Shown here: positions 49,865 through 61,130 of the stretch, piece after piece | Position numbering within the stretch: position 1 is the stretch's first letter | Layout: the number at the start of each line of letters is the position of its first letter | NCBI GenBank assembly: GCA_905116865.2 | Contig: CAJHNH020000557.1 | Location: 820,184 to 884,183 of the forward strand | Direction: 5' to 3' | Source: Candidula unifasciata | Taxonomy: Eukaryota; Mollusca; Gastropoda; Stylommatophora; Geomitridae | DNA: 64,000 nt | Translations under genes and position numbers: made by a program | Notes under the pieces: generated by a model | Database searches by the model: none | What the model was told of the DNA's origin: nothing | What the model saw: only the letters and a program-made list of their open reading frames with translations

Positions 49865-50512
49865 GACATACACTGAGATATACCGACAAGCACTGAGATA
49901 TACCGACAAGCACTGAGATATACCGACAAGCACTGAGATATACCGACAAGCACTGAGATATACCGACAAGCACTGAGATATACCGACAAGCACTGAGATA
50001 TACCGACAAGCACTGAGATATACCGACATGCACTGAGGTATACCGACATGCACTGAGATATACCGACATGCACTGAGATATACCGACATGCACTGAGATA
50101 TACCGACATGCCCTGAGATATACCGACATGCCCTGAGATATACCGACAAGCACTGAGATATACCGACAAGCACTGAGATATACCGACAAGCACTGAGATA
50201 TACCGACAAGCACTGAGATATACCGACAAGCACTGAGATATACCGACAAGCACTGAGATATACCGACAAGCACTGAGATATACCGACAAGCACTGAGATA
50301 TACCGACAAGCACTGAGATATACCGACATGCACTGAGGTATACCGACATGTACTGAGATATACCGACATGCACTGAGATATACCGACATGCACTGAGATA
50401 TACCGACAAGCACTGAGATATACCGACATGCACAGAGATATACCGACATACACTGAGATATACCGACATGCACTGAGATATACCGACAAGCACTGAGATA
50501 TACCGACACGCA
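49865..50512. repeat. 20-bp minisatellite, ~32 copies
   Basis: Unit actgagatataccgacaagc with caag/catg variants grouped in blocks; the left block pattern recurs to the right. It has no stop in any minus-strand frame, hence three overlapping false frames of 220-270 codons. Confidence 0.98.
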
Positions 50513-50890
50513 TTCAAAGGAGACAAGTGAAAGAAGCTCAGATATGAGTACCCAGACTTCCCCTTTTCTCAACGGCTGTAATCCCAGCATGAGCCACTAC
50601 TCGGCCGGTGGCTAGAAGACAGTGTTAGAGATTTCTCTGCCGCTCCTAGGGGCATTTATTAGCACAGAACAAATGTGGAAGCCGGTGGCGGCATTACGGA
50701 ACGTTGCACAAGATTATCGATCCTGTCGCCCCAGCTTGTGTTTTCTCTGATCAGGGTAGACGGGTCGAACTCGGCAGACGACCAACCCTACACTGCATCG
50801 CAGTCACTATGAGTCCCTGGGGTGTACGCGTCACAAAGAGAGCAGAAGTGAAGAGGGTGGCTAGTGGTAAACGGGGAAGGACAGGCGGGA

Positions 50891-50960
<70 letters not shown>

Positions 50961-50968
50961 TCTCTTTC
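50891..50968. repeat. (CT)n microsatellite
   Basis: A nearly pure CT run with a few ttt and ccc interruptions. Confidence 0.98.
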
Positions 50969-51117
50969 TCCTCATGGTTCAATCAGTGGCGCGGACTAGT
51001 CGATGTTGAATGCCTATCAGCCACAGTAGTGGGTGGCACAACATCAATACGATCGGGATGGTCTGGACAGTCTGTGTTGAATGCACACAGGAAGTTGGAG
51101 ATGGGACCATTCAGGCC

Positions 51118-51960
51118 TTAGAGAATGCTTAGTGAAAGCACGATGCAAAGGATCAGATACAAGTTAAATGCAAGAAAAGACTAGTCCATGTTTAAAGGAT
51201 TCAAAGGATCGGATACAAGTTAAATGCAAGAAAAGACTAGTCCATGTTTAAAGGATGCAAAGGATCGGATAAACTTTAAATGCCAGAAAATACTAGACCA
51301 TGTTTAAAGGATTCAAATGATCGGATAAACTTTAAATGCCAGAAAAGACTAGACCATGGTTAAAGGATGCAAAGGATCGGATAAACTTTAAATGCAAGAA
51401 AAGACTTGACCATGTTTAAAGGATGCAAAGGATCGGATAAACTTTAAATGTCAGAAAAGACTAGACCATGTTTAAAGGATGCAAAGGATCGGATAAACTT
51501 TAAATGCCAGAAAAGACTAGACCATGTTTAAAGGATGCAAAGGATCGGATAAACTTTAAATGCCAGAAAAGACTAGACCATGTTTAAAGGATTCAAATGA
51601 TCGGATAAACTTTAAATGCCAGAAAAGACTAGACCATGTTTAAAGGATGCAAAGGATCGGATAAACTTTAAATGTCAGAAAAGACTAGACCATGTTTAAA
51701 GGATGCAAAGGATCGGATAAACTTTAAATGCCAGAAAAGACTAGACCATGTTTAAAGGATTCAAATGATCGGATAAACTTTAAATGCCAGAAAAGACTAG
51801 ACCATGGTTAAAGGATGCAAAGGATCGGATAAACTTTAAATGCCAGAAAAGACTAGACCATGTTTAAAGGATTCAAATGATCGGATAAACTTTAAATGCC
51901 AGAAAAGACTAGACCATGGTTAAAGGATGCAAAGGATCGGACACATTTCAAATGCCATGA
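51118..51960. repeat. 56-bp minisatellite, ~15 copies
   Basis: Units contain gcaaaggatcggataaactt and ccagaaaagactagaccatg. A two- or three-unit pattern (gcaaagg / tcaaatg) repeats, suggesting higher-order duplication. Confidence 0.98.
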
Positions 51961-53115
51961 TACGAATAGTCGATGTTTAATGACATAGAATGCAAAGGAT
52001 CGGACGATTCAAAAGCCAGGAGAATATTGACTGATCATCAATCTCTAATATACACGGTGCGGAAAATATCGGACACACAGAAGGCGGCGTCTTTAAAGTG
52101 CCAAGCTCACGGAACATCGCGGGCATGTAGACATTACAGGCATACAGCTGTGCCGGTTGGGAGAAACCACACACCGACTCTATATATATTCTTCTCCCTC
52201 CCACCCTTTATTCCCCCCCCCCCTTCCCCGCTGGACAACAGGTGCTCGTCCAACTAACACGTTCTGTCATCTCCTAAACATCACTTTATGTACTTTCCAC
52301 CATTCTAGTCTCAGTGTATTTTTAAATGCCCCTCTCCCCCTCCCCATTTTCAACCCAGTCTGTGGGTTTCAGTGCAGTTATGCTATTATCTGGCGTTTTC
52401 AGTGAGAGAACTAGTCAGTATTTGAGGGTGTGCACTGGGTGTTCATGGAATGTGTTTGAGGGTGTGCACTGGGTGTTCATGGAATGGGAAGAAATGGAAG
52501 CCATATTTTTCATAACTGGCGTTCAATGTTGCCACTAATCAAGACCTATCGAGGCGTATCCCTGTTTGTGCATAACTCAGAACCAGTATGTCTAGCAGGG
52601 CGGGAAGCAGGGAAAGCAGAGTAGAGTGAGAAGCTTGAGAAAGAATTAAGATCAGACAAATAAGCTAAAGAACACAGGGCAAACACAGATAACAGACGAA
52701 AATCGCCAGTAAAATAGAAAGAGTGGTGACAGAATCGTCTGACCCCACCTACTAAAGCAATGACCTAGCATTTACCAGAACCCTCCAGAGTTGCTTACAC
52801 CAACCACAATCAATCCCTGACACTACTACCGTGACGGAGCCCAACCATTAATTAGGCCGTGTGTCTGTTAAATCAACTAGGACTACGAGTGTCTGTAGAC
52901 AAGCTCCAGCCAATGATGATTTTTCCACACTCTAACACGGCATCACTTCCCCGAGCAAAACTGTGGCACTAACCTCACCAGGGTACGTCGGGCGGGTACT
53001 TAGTGGCCTCATGGTAAATATTAGCTGCCCTGCCTTCAACTATGTCTAATTTCTTATGCCTACATCGTTTCTTTTCCACCAGTAGACTCTGTTACTGTGT
53101 TATTATTTGTGTGTG
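51961..53115. other. intergenic, nothing recognised
   Basis: Includes a short C tract (52,215-52,224) and a two-copy 34-bp duplication (52,420-52,485). No gene supported. Confidence 0.5.
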
Positions 53116-53117
53116 TG

Positions 53118-53121
53118 CGTG

Positions 53122-53152
<31 letters not shown>

Positions 53153-53425
53153 GGGAGAGAGAGAGGGAGAGAGGGAGGGAGAGAGAGAGGGAAAGAGAGA
53201 GAGGGGGAGGGGGGAGAGAGGAGAGAGGGGGAGGGGGAGAGAGAGAGGGGGGAGGGAGAGAGATAGATAGATAGATCGATAGAGGGAGGGAGAGAGAGGG
53301 GAGGGAGAGAGAAAGAGAGGGAGAGAGAGAGAGGGAGAGAGGGGAAGGAGGGAGAGAGAGGGGAGGGAGAGAAAGAGAGGGAGAGAAAGAGGGAGGGAGA
53401 GAGAGGGGGGAGAGAGAGAGAACGT
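53118..53425. repeat. GA-rich simple repeat
   Basis: About 300 bp of almost pure purine (gaga, ggga, gggg), with one gata/gatc patch near 53,262-53,280. Ser/Leu/Pro-rich minus frames here are artefacts. Confidence 0.97.
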
Positions 53426-53734
53426 TAAGTATCCTCTCCCGCGCCTTTGGTTGTCCAATTCCGCACAGGTGCCACAATTATAACTTCTTTGGAGCCCGAA
53501 CCGGCTATTTGGGATATGTCCTGTTGGCTTGCCATCTAGAATCAGATGTTGTAATCTCAGATTGGTCAAGCCTTGGGGATTTGTGTTTTGTACGAGATGT
53601 GATCACTCTACCCTAAACCCGTGCCCTAAAATGTTCTTTGTGACGATGCTGCCATATTAACTTCAACACTCATAAAGTTGTGTAGCAGACACGCATGGCA
53701 GGTTACAACGTCTTCTTTTCACTTTCCGTACACA

Positions 53735-54095
53735 TCACGGTAACATAGGTAGTATACACAGGCAGAAATAAAATGACCTTAGACAGACACAGACAACACA
53801 AAAATATCACGGTAACAGATAGGCAGCATACAAAAGCAGAAATAAAATGACCTTAAACAGATATAAACGAAACAAAAAATTACGGCAATACACAGGCAGC
53901 ATACAAAAGCAAGAAACAGCATGACCTTAAACAGATACAAACGAAACAAAATATCACGGCAACAGACTGGAAGCAAAAGCAGACATAACATGATCTTAAA
54001 AAAGATTAAAACCGGAAAAACAAATATCACGGTAACAGACAGGCAGCATACGAAGGTAGAAATAACATGACCTTAAACAGACACAAACGAAACAC
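53735..54095. repeat. ~72-bp degenerate minisatellite, ~5 copies
   Basis: Units share aatatcacggtaacag, aggcagcatac and atgaccttaaacag, with many small indels. Confidence 0.93.
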
Positions 54096-54550
54096 AAATA
54101 TATTCTATTTTTAATTTCCTGGGCTTCGTCAAGTAGCCCGGTCAACAACGACAACAAAAACGCGTAATGAAGTCGGATATGTCGGCCGAAAAGTGCAATA
54201 TCATATCGCAGCTTTGCAGTAAACAGGTACAACGAAACTGCGACCCTCAGACGTTTGGACGACAAGAAGAAGAAGAAATCACAGACTGCAATTAACCGCT
54301 GGCAGAACTCATCAGATATATCACAAGACGGACAAAAGGAGTTGGTCAATTCTTACAACTGACACCAACAACCTACGACACCTGTCCCCTAGTATTGTAT
54401 TGTTTTCCCCATCCCGTGTGCTGTGCATGTCCATGCTGATCTTGACATGCGCTCCACGGACAGATCTGTGTAAATGACCATGTCTTCTGGGCGTCAATGC
54501 TGATCAATCAGTGCCACTATCTCGGCGTCTACGGTTTCTTAACTCCCGCA

Positions 54551-54806
54551 GTACCTCCCCATAAATAAACAGAGAGGGGAACCATTTGAGGCCGTTAAAT
54601 ATTATGAATTAATCAAGTAACAGAAAGTATTGTGAACGGCACTCATAGAAAGAAGTAGAAAGATAGAAGAACACACTAGACAACATAAAAATCGAAAGCT
54701 ATAGTTACCGTGCCGGGAATTGAACCTGTCACCTCCAGACGGCGTCTGCGCCTCGCCATGAATACAAGTGCACTAAGATACATGGTCAACTCGGCACCCC
54801 CAAAAA
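54551..54806 (-). mobile_element. tRNA-derived element, copy 1 of a duplicated locus
   Basis: On the minus strand 54,718-54,805 folds partly like a class II tRNA: acceptor arms gtgccg/cggcac and B box ggttcaattcc. The T stem is mismatched, so it is a SINE head and not a working tRNA. The 54,551-54,738 part recurs near 55.1-55.27 kb in direct and inverted form. Confidence 0.55.
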
Positions 54807-55051
54807 AGGTGTCTCATTGGCCATGTCTATCGTACAGCTTGAAATCCACGACTATGGAATACGGACAGAATTCAATTCAACCCATTGAAATGGCACCATA
54901 GGTTACAGAAATTTATATTAACGAGGCAAATGTCAAATAACAATCACAGCAACAATTTACGTACACAGTAGACCTTATTGCCTTGTCTAGAATACACAAA
55001 CATTTAAGAAAGGTATTTGATTGGTAGGTTCCGGTGTGTATACGTCATTCC

Positions 55052-55280
55052 TATAAATAAACAGAGAGGGGAACCATTTGAGGCCGTTAAATATTATGAA
55101 TTAATCAAGTAACAGAAAGTATTGTGAACGGCAAATGCCGGAGGTGACAGGTTCAATTCCCGGCACGGTAACTATAGCTTTCGATTTTTATGTTGTCTAG
55201 TGTGTTCTTCTATCTTTCTACTTCTTTCTATGAGTGCCGTTCACAATACTTTCTGTTACTTGATTAATTCATAGTACCTC
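55052..55280. repeat. direct plus inverted duplicate of 54,551-54,738
   Basis: 55,052-55,133 repeats 54,560-54,641 directly; 55,139-55,273 repeats 54,600-54,738 in inverse orientation. The result is a hairpin with ~40-bp arms (55,093-55,133 and 55,234-55,273), with the B box ggttcaattcc in the loop. Confidence 0.9.
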
Positions 55281-55715
55281 CCCAGTGTTATGACAACCTT
55301 AGACAAGTGGTGCATGTCTACTGGTCTATCCGTCCGTTGTTTTCCGCGACAGATCTCTTCTAGGTCACATTCGTGCTGGATTAGATTTTCTGCCTCGGAC
55401 ATCCAGGAGGAGCCTCTTTTGAGACACGTCCCTTTTATATCATTGATAGCGTTGTGCAGTGGGTGATTAATATCTGCTGATATTCTCGTGTTCGTTTCCA
55501 CCTGTGCCACTTTATGTCTAGTGGCCATCTTCGGCAAACCCAGGACATACCGCATGGCGTGGCACTGGGTGTCTTTTGGCCAGCCGAGTATGAGTCTCGT
55601 GGCCTCACTGTTTGTACCCGGTCTAGTCTATCTAGCTGGGTTCTGCTGACAGCGAGGAGGCCCAGACCGTAGTCTTTAACCTTTAGTACAAGCCTCTGGT
55701 TGGCGTCTGTGGCTT
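55281..55715. other. intergenic, nothing certain
   Basis: A 99-codon minus frame (55,256-55,555; RYVLGLPKMATRHKVAQVE...) reads like a LINE or other retroelement fragment but has no decisive motif. Confidence 0.35.
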
Positions 55716-55719
55716 GGGT

Positions 55720-55935
55720 GTTGCGAACACCCTTCGTAATCCTGGGGTGCCGGGTTTGATTTCAGCTGCGGACGATTGTCTAGCGTTGGTTTCGACAGTG
55801 GTCTTGAGAGCTGACCGTCCAGTCAGAAAGCAATAGCAAACTACTGAACGTAAAATGTGCCTAGAAAAACTACTAAAGGTTTAAAAAAAACAATGCTGGG
55901 GTTGGTTCTGCAACGTCGTGTATAGGATACGCAAT
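55720..55935 (+). mobile_element. SINE family 4 copy, plus orientation
   Basis: B-box-like gccgggtttgatttc, then ggtttcgacagtggt, caaactactgaacgtaaaat and ggttctgcaacgtcgtgta, the inverse order of 23,118-23,340 and 40,571-40,795. Confidence 0.7.
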
Positions 55936-56425
55936 TAACTTTAACTAACAAGTCCCTGACAGAAAAGGGAAAGTAGGCGCTGTTCAATGTCGGTGTATGC
56001 CATCATCTTCATACTATCGTGTAAGTATACAGGTATGTGCATGTGTGTATGTATGTATACATGTGTGTTTAATGTGCATTTTGCCATGTTTTCGTTTTTC
56101 ACTGCCCGTTAACATTCTGTATACTGGTGTTTTGTTTAACACATCTTGTTTCCAAGTGGAAAACAATTGTGGTGTCAGAGATGAATGCTTGAAAGAGTAT
56201 ATTATGTCCAATTTGTGATCATTTGAAAATAAAATTCGCCCCCACCCCCTTCTCTCCAACCCTCCAGCCAGACAACTACCCAGCTTCTAAGCGGCCCCCC
56301 CCCTCCCCCAATTTCCAACCAAAAACTGCCCAGCTTCTAACCCCCCCCCCCCCTTTCCACTTTTTTCCCAGTGTAGCTCCGGCTATCAGACCCCAGAATA
56401 TACATGTTATCCGACACGAAGCCCT

Positions 56426-56490
56426 CGCACCCAGAGAGTTAACATTCACCCAGAGAGTTAACATTCACCCAGAGAGTTAACATTCACACA
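56426..56490. repeat. 19-bp tandem repeat, ~3.5 copies
   Basis: Unit cacccagagagttaacatt. Confidence 0.93.
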
Positions 56491-56834
56491 GGGAACAAAT
56501 GTCGGGTCGTTCACAGCAAGTCAGGTCGATGCCAACAAAATCGATATGGCTGAGATCAGGCCGACCAAAGTCAGCCTGATTACCGCCAGCATTTCTTCGA
56601 GTTTATCCCGCCCAACGGCCGGCGCGGTTTTGTCTAATCAAGAGGTACCATTTTATAGATGGTGTCGGTGTGCTGCCGTTATCAGATTTCCACCAACGTA
56701 CTGGCAACACGAACCGGTAGTTACATACCAAAACAATTACCCCATATGGATATAACAAAGCAGTAACACAGGAGGAGTCTTTGTTGTCGATACGATTATC
56801 AATTCTGACATACAAACAGAGGTGCATGCAATAG

Positions 56835-57075
56835 AAAAGAGGTTACCACCGTGGTAAAGCGGCTAGATAGTCACCTGCGGATCGGAATGTTCTGGGTTCG
56901 GATGCTGACGGAGCCAGACTTTTGTTTCACAAATGACCTTGACTCCCACCTCGCTCCAGCCTTAAATGAGTACCAGGTACAGTCCTGGGAAGTAAAGGTG
57001 GCCGGTGTGATGTTGACTACATCATCCACCCAATGTTGATTAGTCTATAAAATACACCATCATCATCGTCCTTTA
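56835..57075 (+). mobile_element. SINE family 1 copy, most complete
   Basis: tRNA-like head with A-box-like gtggtaaagcggctaga and B box tgggttcggatgc. The body matches 3,850-4,010 and 38,850-39,060. It ends near a (cat)n tail. Confidence 0.85.
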
Positions 57076-57569
57076 TGTGCCGTTAGACGTCACAAAGGGC
57101 TCTCATTCAATTTCCCCACCCCGCTCGCTCTATTGGATGCAACTCTCTCGATTTCTGACACGGAGTTCAGCCCGGCATTTTTAGTTTCTCATAATAATGT
57201 TCTTCTTAATGTTTCCCGTGGACATTCTTTGTCTCTTCTCTAAATTATAGGTCTAGCCCTATATGCCCGACAACCTGCAGGCGCGCACAAGGGTCATTTT
57301 GTATACATATAACAAGCAATAACTTTATTCTGAGTTGACTGGATGGAGGCGCTGCAGAACCAAACATCCAACAACTGATCTGTGGCCCTTCCAGTGACTA
57401 TTTATCTTTAAAAATACGACTAAGTGATGAAAAAATGATTAAGAGGTCACAACAAAGGTCAATGGACGATCCCTACTGTAATAAAACACTCCATAGGATA
57501 TCACAACATCAAATTTAAAATGGCTGTGGAGGCGGACACCGCATCTCTCCAGTGACCTAAGAACCAGGC
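57076..57569. other. intergenic, nothing certain
   Basis: 57,243-57,290 (ctagccctatatgcc) resembles the end of the SINE family 1 copy at 3,985-4,005. No gene supported. Confidence 0.4.
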
Positions 57570-58070
57570 GCAGATAAATATAACAATAACTGACTTACAA
57601 AATATGCTGAAAAAGGTGAAGACAGGTATGCTCTGTGCAGAGTTGCAATTATAGATTCAAGGTCCTGTCTAGTTAGCACATTTTCTAATATCTTCTCTAG
57701 GATATACTGGTGTGTAGGGAAATGAACAAGCAGACAGACTGGCTGGTTTTGCATCACTTGGTAGTAAAGTGATACATAACAAACTAAAAACTGTCAAGCC
57801 CTTTTGGAGCGATTGAACAGTGAGGAGGCACTAAAAGAAAACAATACAAACAACAACAATAAAACTCCTGATCTGAAGAGAATGGCCCAGTGAGAAGGGA
57901 CCAGGAGATCTTGCTGACTCTCTACATGTGAGAGAAAGGCAAGACATCAGTCAGAAAAAGAACTTTGTGCTGGCCGATGAAGATGAGGACAGAGCACCTT
58001 TAGGAATGTCCCAAGTGCTGGGATGTCAGTTCCTAATTCAACTCAGTTCCCATCTCTGCGTTGTTGCTAC
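57570..58070 (+). mobile_element. LINE remnant with RNase H motif and tail
   Basis: The plus strand reads GYTGV-GNEQADRLAGFASLG near 57,700-57,760 (stop in place of one residue), then LKRMAQ-like and EDEDRAPLGMSQVLGCQ-like segments. It is parallel to 6,310-6,780 and is the longest copy of this family here. Confidence 0.75.
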
Positions 58071-58184
58071 GCAATTTAATCTATACCACCCCCCCCTCCC
58101 CAATCCCCTCAAACGTGGGTATCAGGGATGAGATTTCATCGTGAGGAAAGTGCTGGCCCTGGAAAGTCTGATTCTGTTGTTAAC

Positions 58185-58785
58185 TGTGGGAAAGTCCAAG
58201 AGGTATCGCTCCACACACACAGTCTGACATGGTTGTGGGAAAGTCCAAGAGGTATCGCTCCACACACAGAGCCTGACATGGTTGTGGGAAAGTCCAAGAG
58301 GTATCGCTCCACACACACAGTCTGACATGGTTGTGGGAAAGTCCAAGAGGTATCGCTGCACACACACAGCCTGACATGGTTGTGGGAAAGTCCAAGAGGT
58401 ATCGCTCCACACACAGAGCCTGACATGGTTGTGGGAAAGTCCAAGAGGTATCGCTCCACACACAGAGCCTGACATGGTTGTGGGAAAGTCCAAGAGGTAT
58501 CGCTCCACACACAAAGACTGACATGGTTGTGGGAAAGTCCAAGAGGTATCGCTCCACACACACAGTCTGACATGGTTGTGGGAAAGTCCAAGAGGTATCG
58601 CTGCACACACACAGCCTGACATGGTTGTGGGAAAGTCCAAGAGGTATCGCTCCACACACAGAGCCTGACATGGTTGTGGGAAAATCCAAGTAGTATGACT
58701 CCACACACAGAGCCTGACATGTTTGTGGGAAAGTCCAAGAGGTATCGCTCCACACACAGAGCCTGACATGGTTGTGGGAACTGTC
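58185..58785. repeat. 49-bp minisatellite, ~12 copies
   Basis: Unit cctgacatggttgtgggaaa plus gtccaagaggtatcgctccacacacagag. Three stop-poor minus frames of 215-240 codons are artefacts. Confidence 0.98.
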
Positions 58786-59608
58786 TGTCACAGAAAGCAG
58801 GCATTTGAAAAAACTTCCTGCTCCACTCATACACGTGCTGGACTGGCAGGCTTGTATCATCAAAAGGACCTTCATGCGTCTATAACTTTTTGCAGGTTCC
58901 ACCCCTTCTTTGATTTTTTTTTTTAAACATAATAGGACATTGCTCCTCTCTGGTGCATGTGAAAAGTGGGGCGACTATCTTTAAATTGTCATTTTAAGTC
59001 ATCATGTTCATCTGCTGTAACGTCCTTATGCCTCTTGATATTCCTAACATAATACTGAGAGGTTAGGAGACAACAGCATGGTAATTGTCATTTCTATCAC
59101 CATTTTAAGGTTTTCATGTGAAGCTCCAAAGCAGGCAACCAGGAGAAGCAAAAGCAAGCAAGCAGAAGAAAATTAAATATACTGTGCTTAACTTGGCAGC
59201 TATAAATATATACGTGTAAACATGGAAACCACTAATATATATGTAGACAATGTATATTTGTGCAACTGCATAGGGGTGGGAGCAGATATGCCATATGGGA
59301 GAAGGAAAGAAGCATAAACAGTTCAAAAAAGGAAACAATTTTGTAAACATTTGGACACTGAAAATTATCACAAGAATTTTTTTTAACCACATTGCATTGT
59401 CATCCAGAAGGCAAGTGTGTGCAACATTGTCAGCATTATACCTTGTCGGGAAATAGTCTCAAAACTGAACGCCGCTCAATGACTAAATAAACCAGAGTAA
59501 CCTAACAGAAAGCTAATAACAAGGTCAAGAAATGAAGAGGACTGACAACAGGACACACCAATGAATGGATAGGAAACACACAGTGGACCCTTGCTGGTGC
59601 TACTGAGT
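58786..59608. other. intergenic, nothing recognised
   Basis: No gene or repeat supported. Confidence 0.45.
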
Positions 59609-59738
59609 ATGTGCACTGTGTTGTGATTATCTCTGTGCACTGTGCTGAGATTATCTCTGTGCACTGTGCTGTGATTATCTCTGTGCACTTTGCTGTGATT
59701 ATCTCTGTGCATTGTGCTGTGATTATATCTGTGCAGAG
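59609..59738. repeat. 24-bp tandem repeat, ~5.5 copies
   Basis: Unit gtgcactgtgctgtgattat plus ctct. Confidence 0.96.
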
Positions 59739-60323
59739 GATCTTTTATTTATACATCAATCAGGTGCCATCTCCCCAATGAAAGTTTGCCCCATTGGATC
59801 TGCAACATGCTCTGTTTTTCACCCTAGATATATACTCTCTCAGAATGCAGCATGTATACGTTTTAATTGTATCTTCCCAATTGCAATGCTGTCTGCCGCT
59901 TTATCGATTCTTCTCCTTCCAGCATGGTTTTCTTTAAGAGCATGTCTTTTATTGATTGGCACCTTTCCATCCTTCCAGATGATAAAGTTATATTGTGCTA
60001 TGAGGAGGCATGGGACTCAAAGCTTATGGCAGGTGTGACTAGCAAGATCCGCCCACGATAAGAGAAGTCTTTCACAATTACAGCATGGGATTTCAGAACA
60101 TGAGTGCATCAAACTTCATAATTATAACTCAGTCTTCCCAAAGGCACATCTCCCAACCAACCTCACCTCATTATCACTATCATCATCATGTTGTATTGTT
60201 CCATGTCCCATAGGGTTCACGGTTCATTCCTCCAGTCCATTCTAACTCGTGCAATTGTTTCAATGTTACGGATGGAATCCGATCCAGCAACTCTGACCTC
60301 TCTCATTAATGTTTATCTTAGGG

Positions 60324-60514
60324 CAGTGGTTGTCAACCTTACTAATGTCCGGCCCCTTTAATACAGTTCTTCATGCTACGGCAACTCCCAACCATACAAT
60401 CATTTTTGCTGCTACTTCATAACTTCAGTGAATATGTGTTTTGCGATGGTCTTTGGTGACCCCTGTGAAAAAAACCCAAAAAAAGAGTCACGACTCACAG
60501 GTTGAGAACAGCTG
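60324..60514 (+). mobile_element. SPIN-like hAT miniature element, copy 2
   Basis: A 191-bp element bounded by cagtggttgtcaacc and ggttgagaacagctg, flanked by a perfect 8-bp duplication tcttaggg (60,316-60,323 and 60,515-60,522), the hallmark of hAT insertion. The interior (tgctacttcataactt, gatggtctttggtgacccc) resembles SPIN. There is no transposase frame. Confidence 0.88.
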
Positions 60515-60529
60515 TCTTAGGGTTTCTTT

Positions 60530-61130
60530 TGAACTTCCTTGTATCATCAATGCATTTGTTTCAGATTTAAGAACCTCTTTGGTGATTCTTCATCCACTGC
60601 ATCCTCAAGATATGTCCAACATATCGCCATCTTCTTTATCTTGTATCTGAGGTTGTCCAGACGTTTCTCTAATTTTTTTTCCATTTTTAAACAAAAATGC
60701 ATGTGTCTGTTCTCTTTGTGTGGGTTCCAGGGCCCTATTTTAGATTTCCACAATCTGCGATCTTTAACAGCATGTATGAGTTTGTGTGCTGACACTTCTC
60801 CATACCATGACAAAAATCTTTTCAGTCTTTCTTCCTGTTTCTTTTCCTACAGATCCTTCCAGTGGTTACAATAAATTCTAGTTTATATCTTCTCATAACA
60901 TTACCAAAATATGATGACTGTCTCTTTCTGATGTTTGTGATAAGTTGTCTTCAAACCCTCGCCTCTTTCAAAACATCTGGGTTGCTCTTCTCAGCTGTCC
61001 AAGGAATTCTAAGGATTCTTCTGTATAACCACATTTCCAAGGCTTCAACATACAGGATTATTTATAAATTGTCCAGGATTCACGGCTGTATGTTTAAACT
61101 TTATCTGTATAGTATGTGAGAATTCTTTTT
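60530..61130 (-). mobile_element. probable LINE fragment
   Basis: A minus frame at 60,547-60,813 contains LDNLRYKIKKMAICWTYLEDAVDEES, a charged, protein-like stretch in a region that otherwise resembles decayed retroelement DNA. Family not assigned. Confidence 0.4.

Noticed and set aside
49784..50590. Three overlapping minus frames of 224-268 codons (Cys/Tyr/Ser-rich)
   Set aside because: A 20-bp unit with no stop in any frame opens all three frames at once, which real coding does not do.
54718..54805. Possible functional class II tRNA gene on the minus strand
   Set aside because: Acceptor arm and B box are present but the T stem is mismatched and the A box is poor; better explained as a SINE head.
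58122..58902. Three overlapping minus frames of 215-240 codons with Cys/Trp repeats
   Set aside because: Same effect from the 49-bp array.
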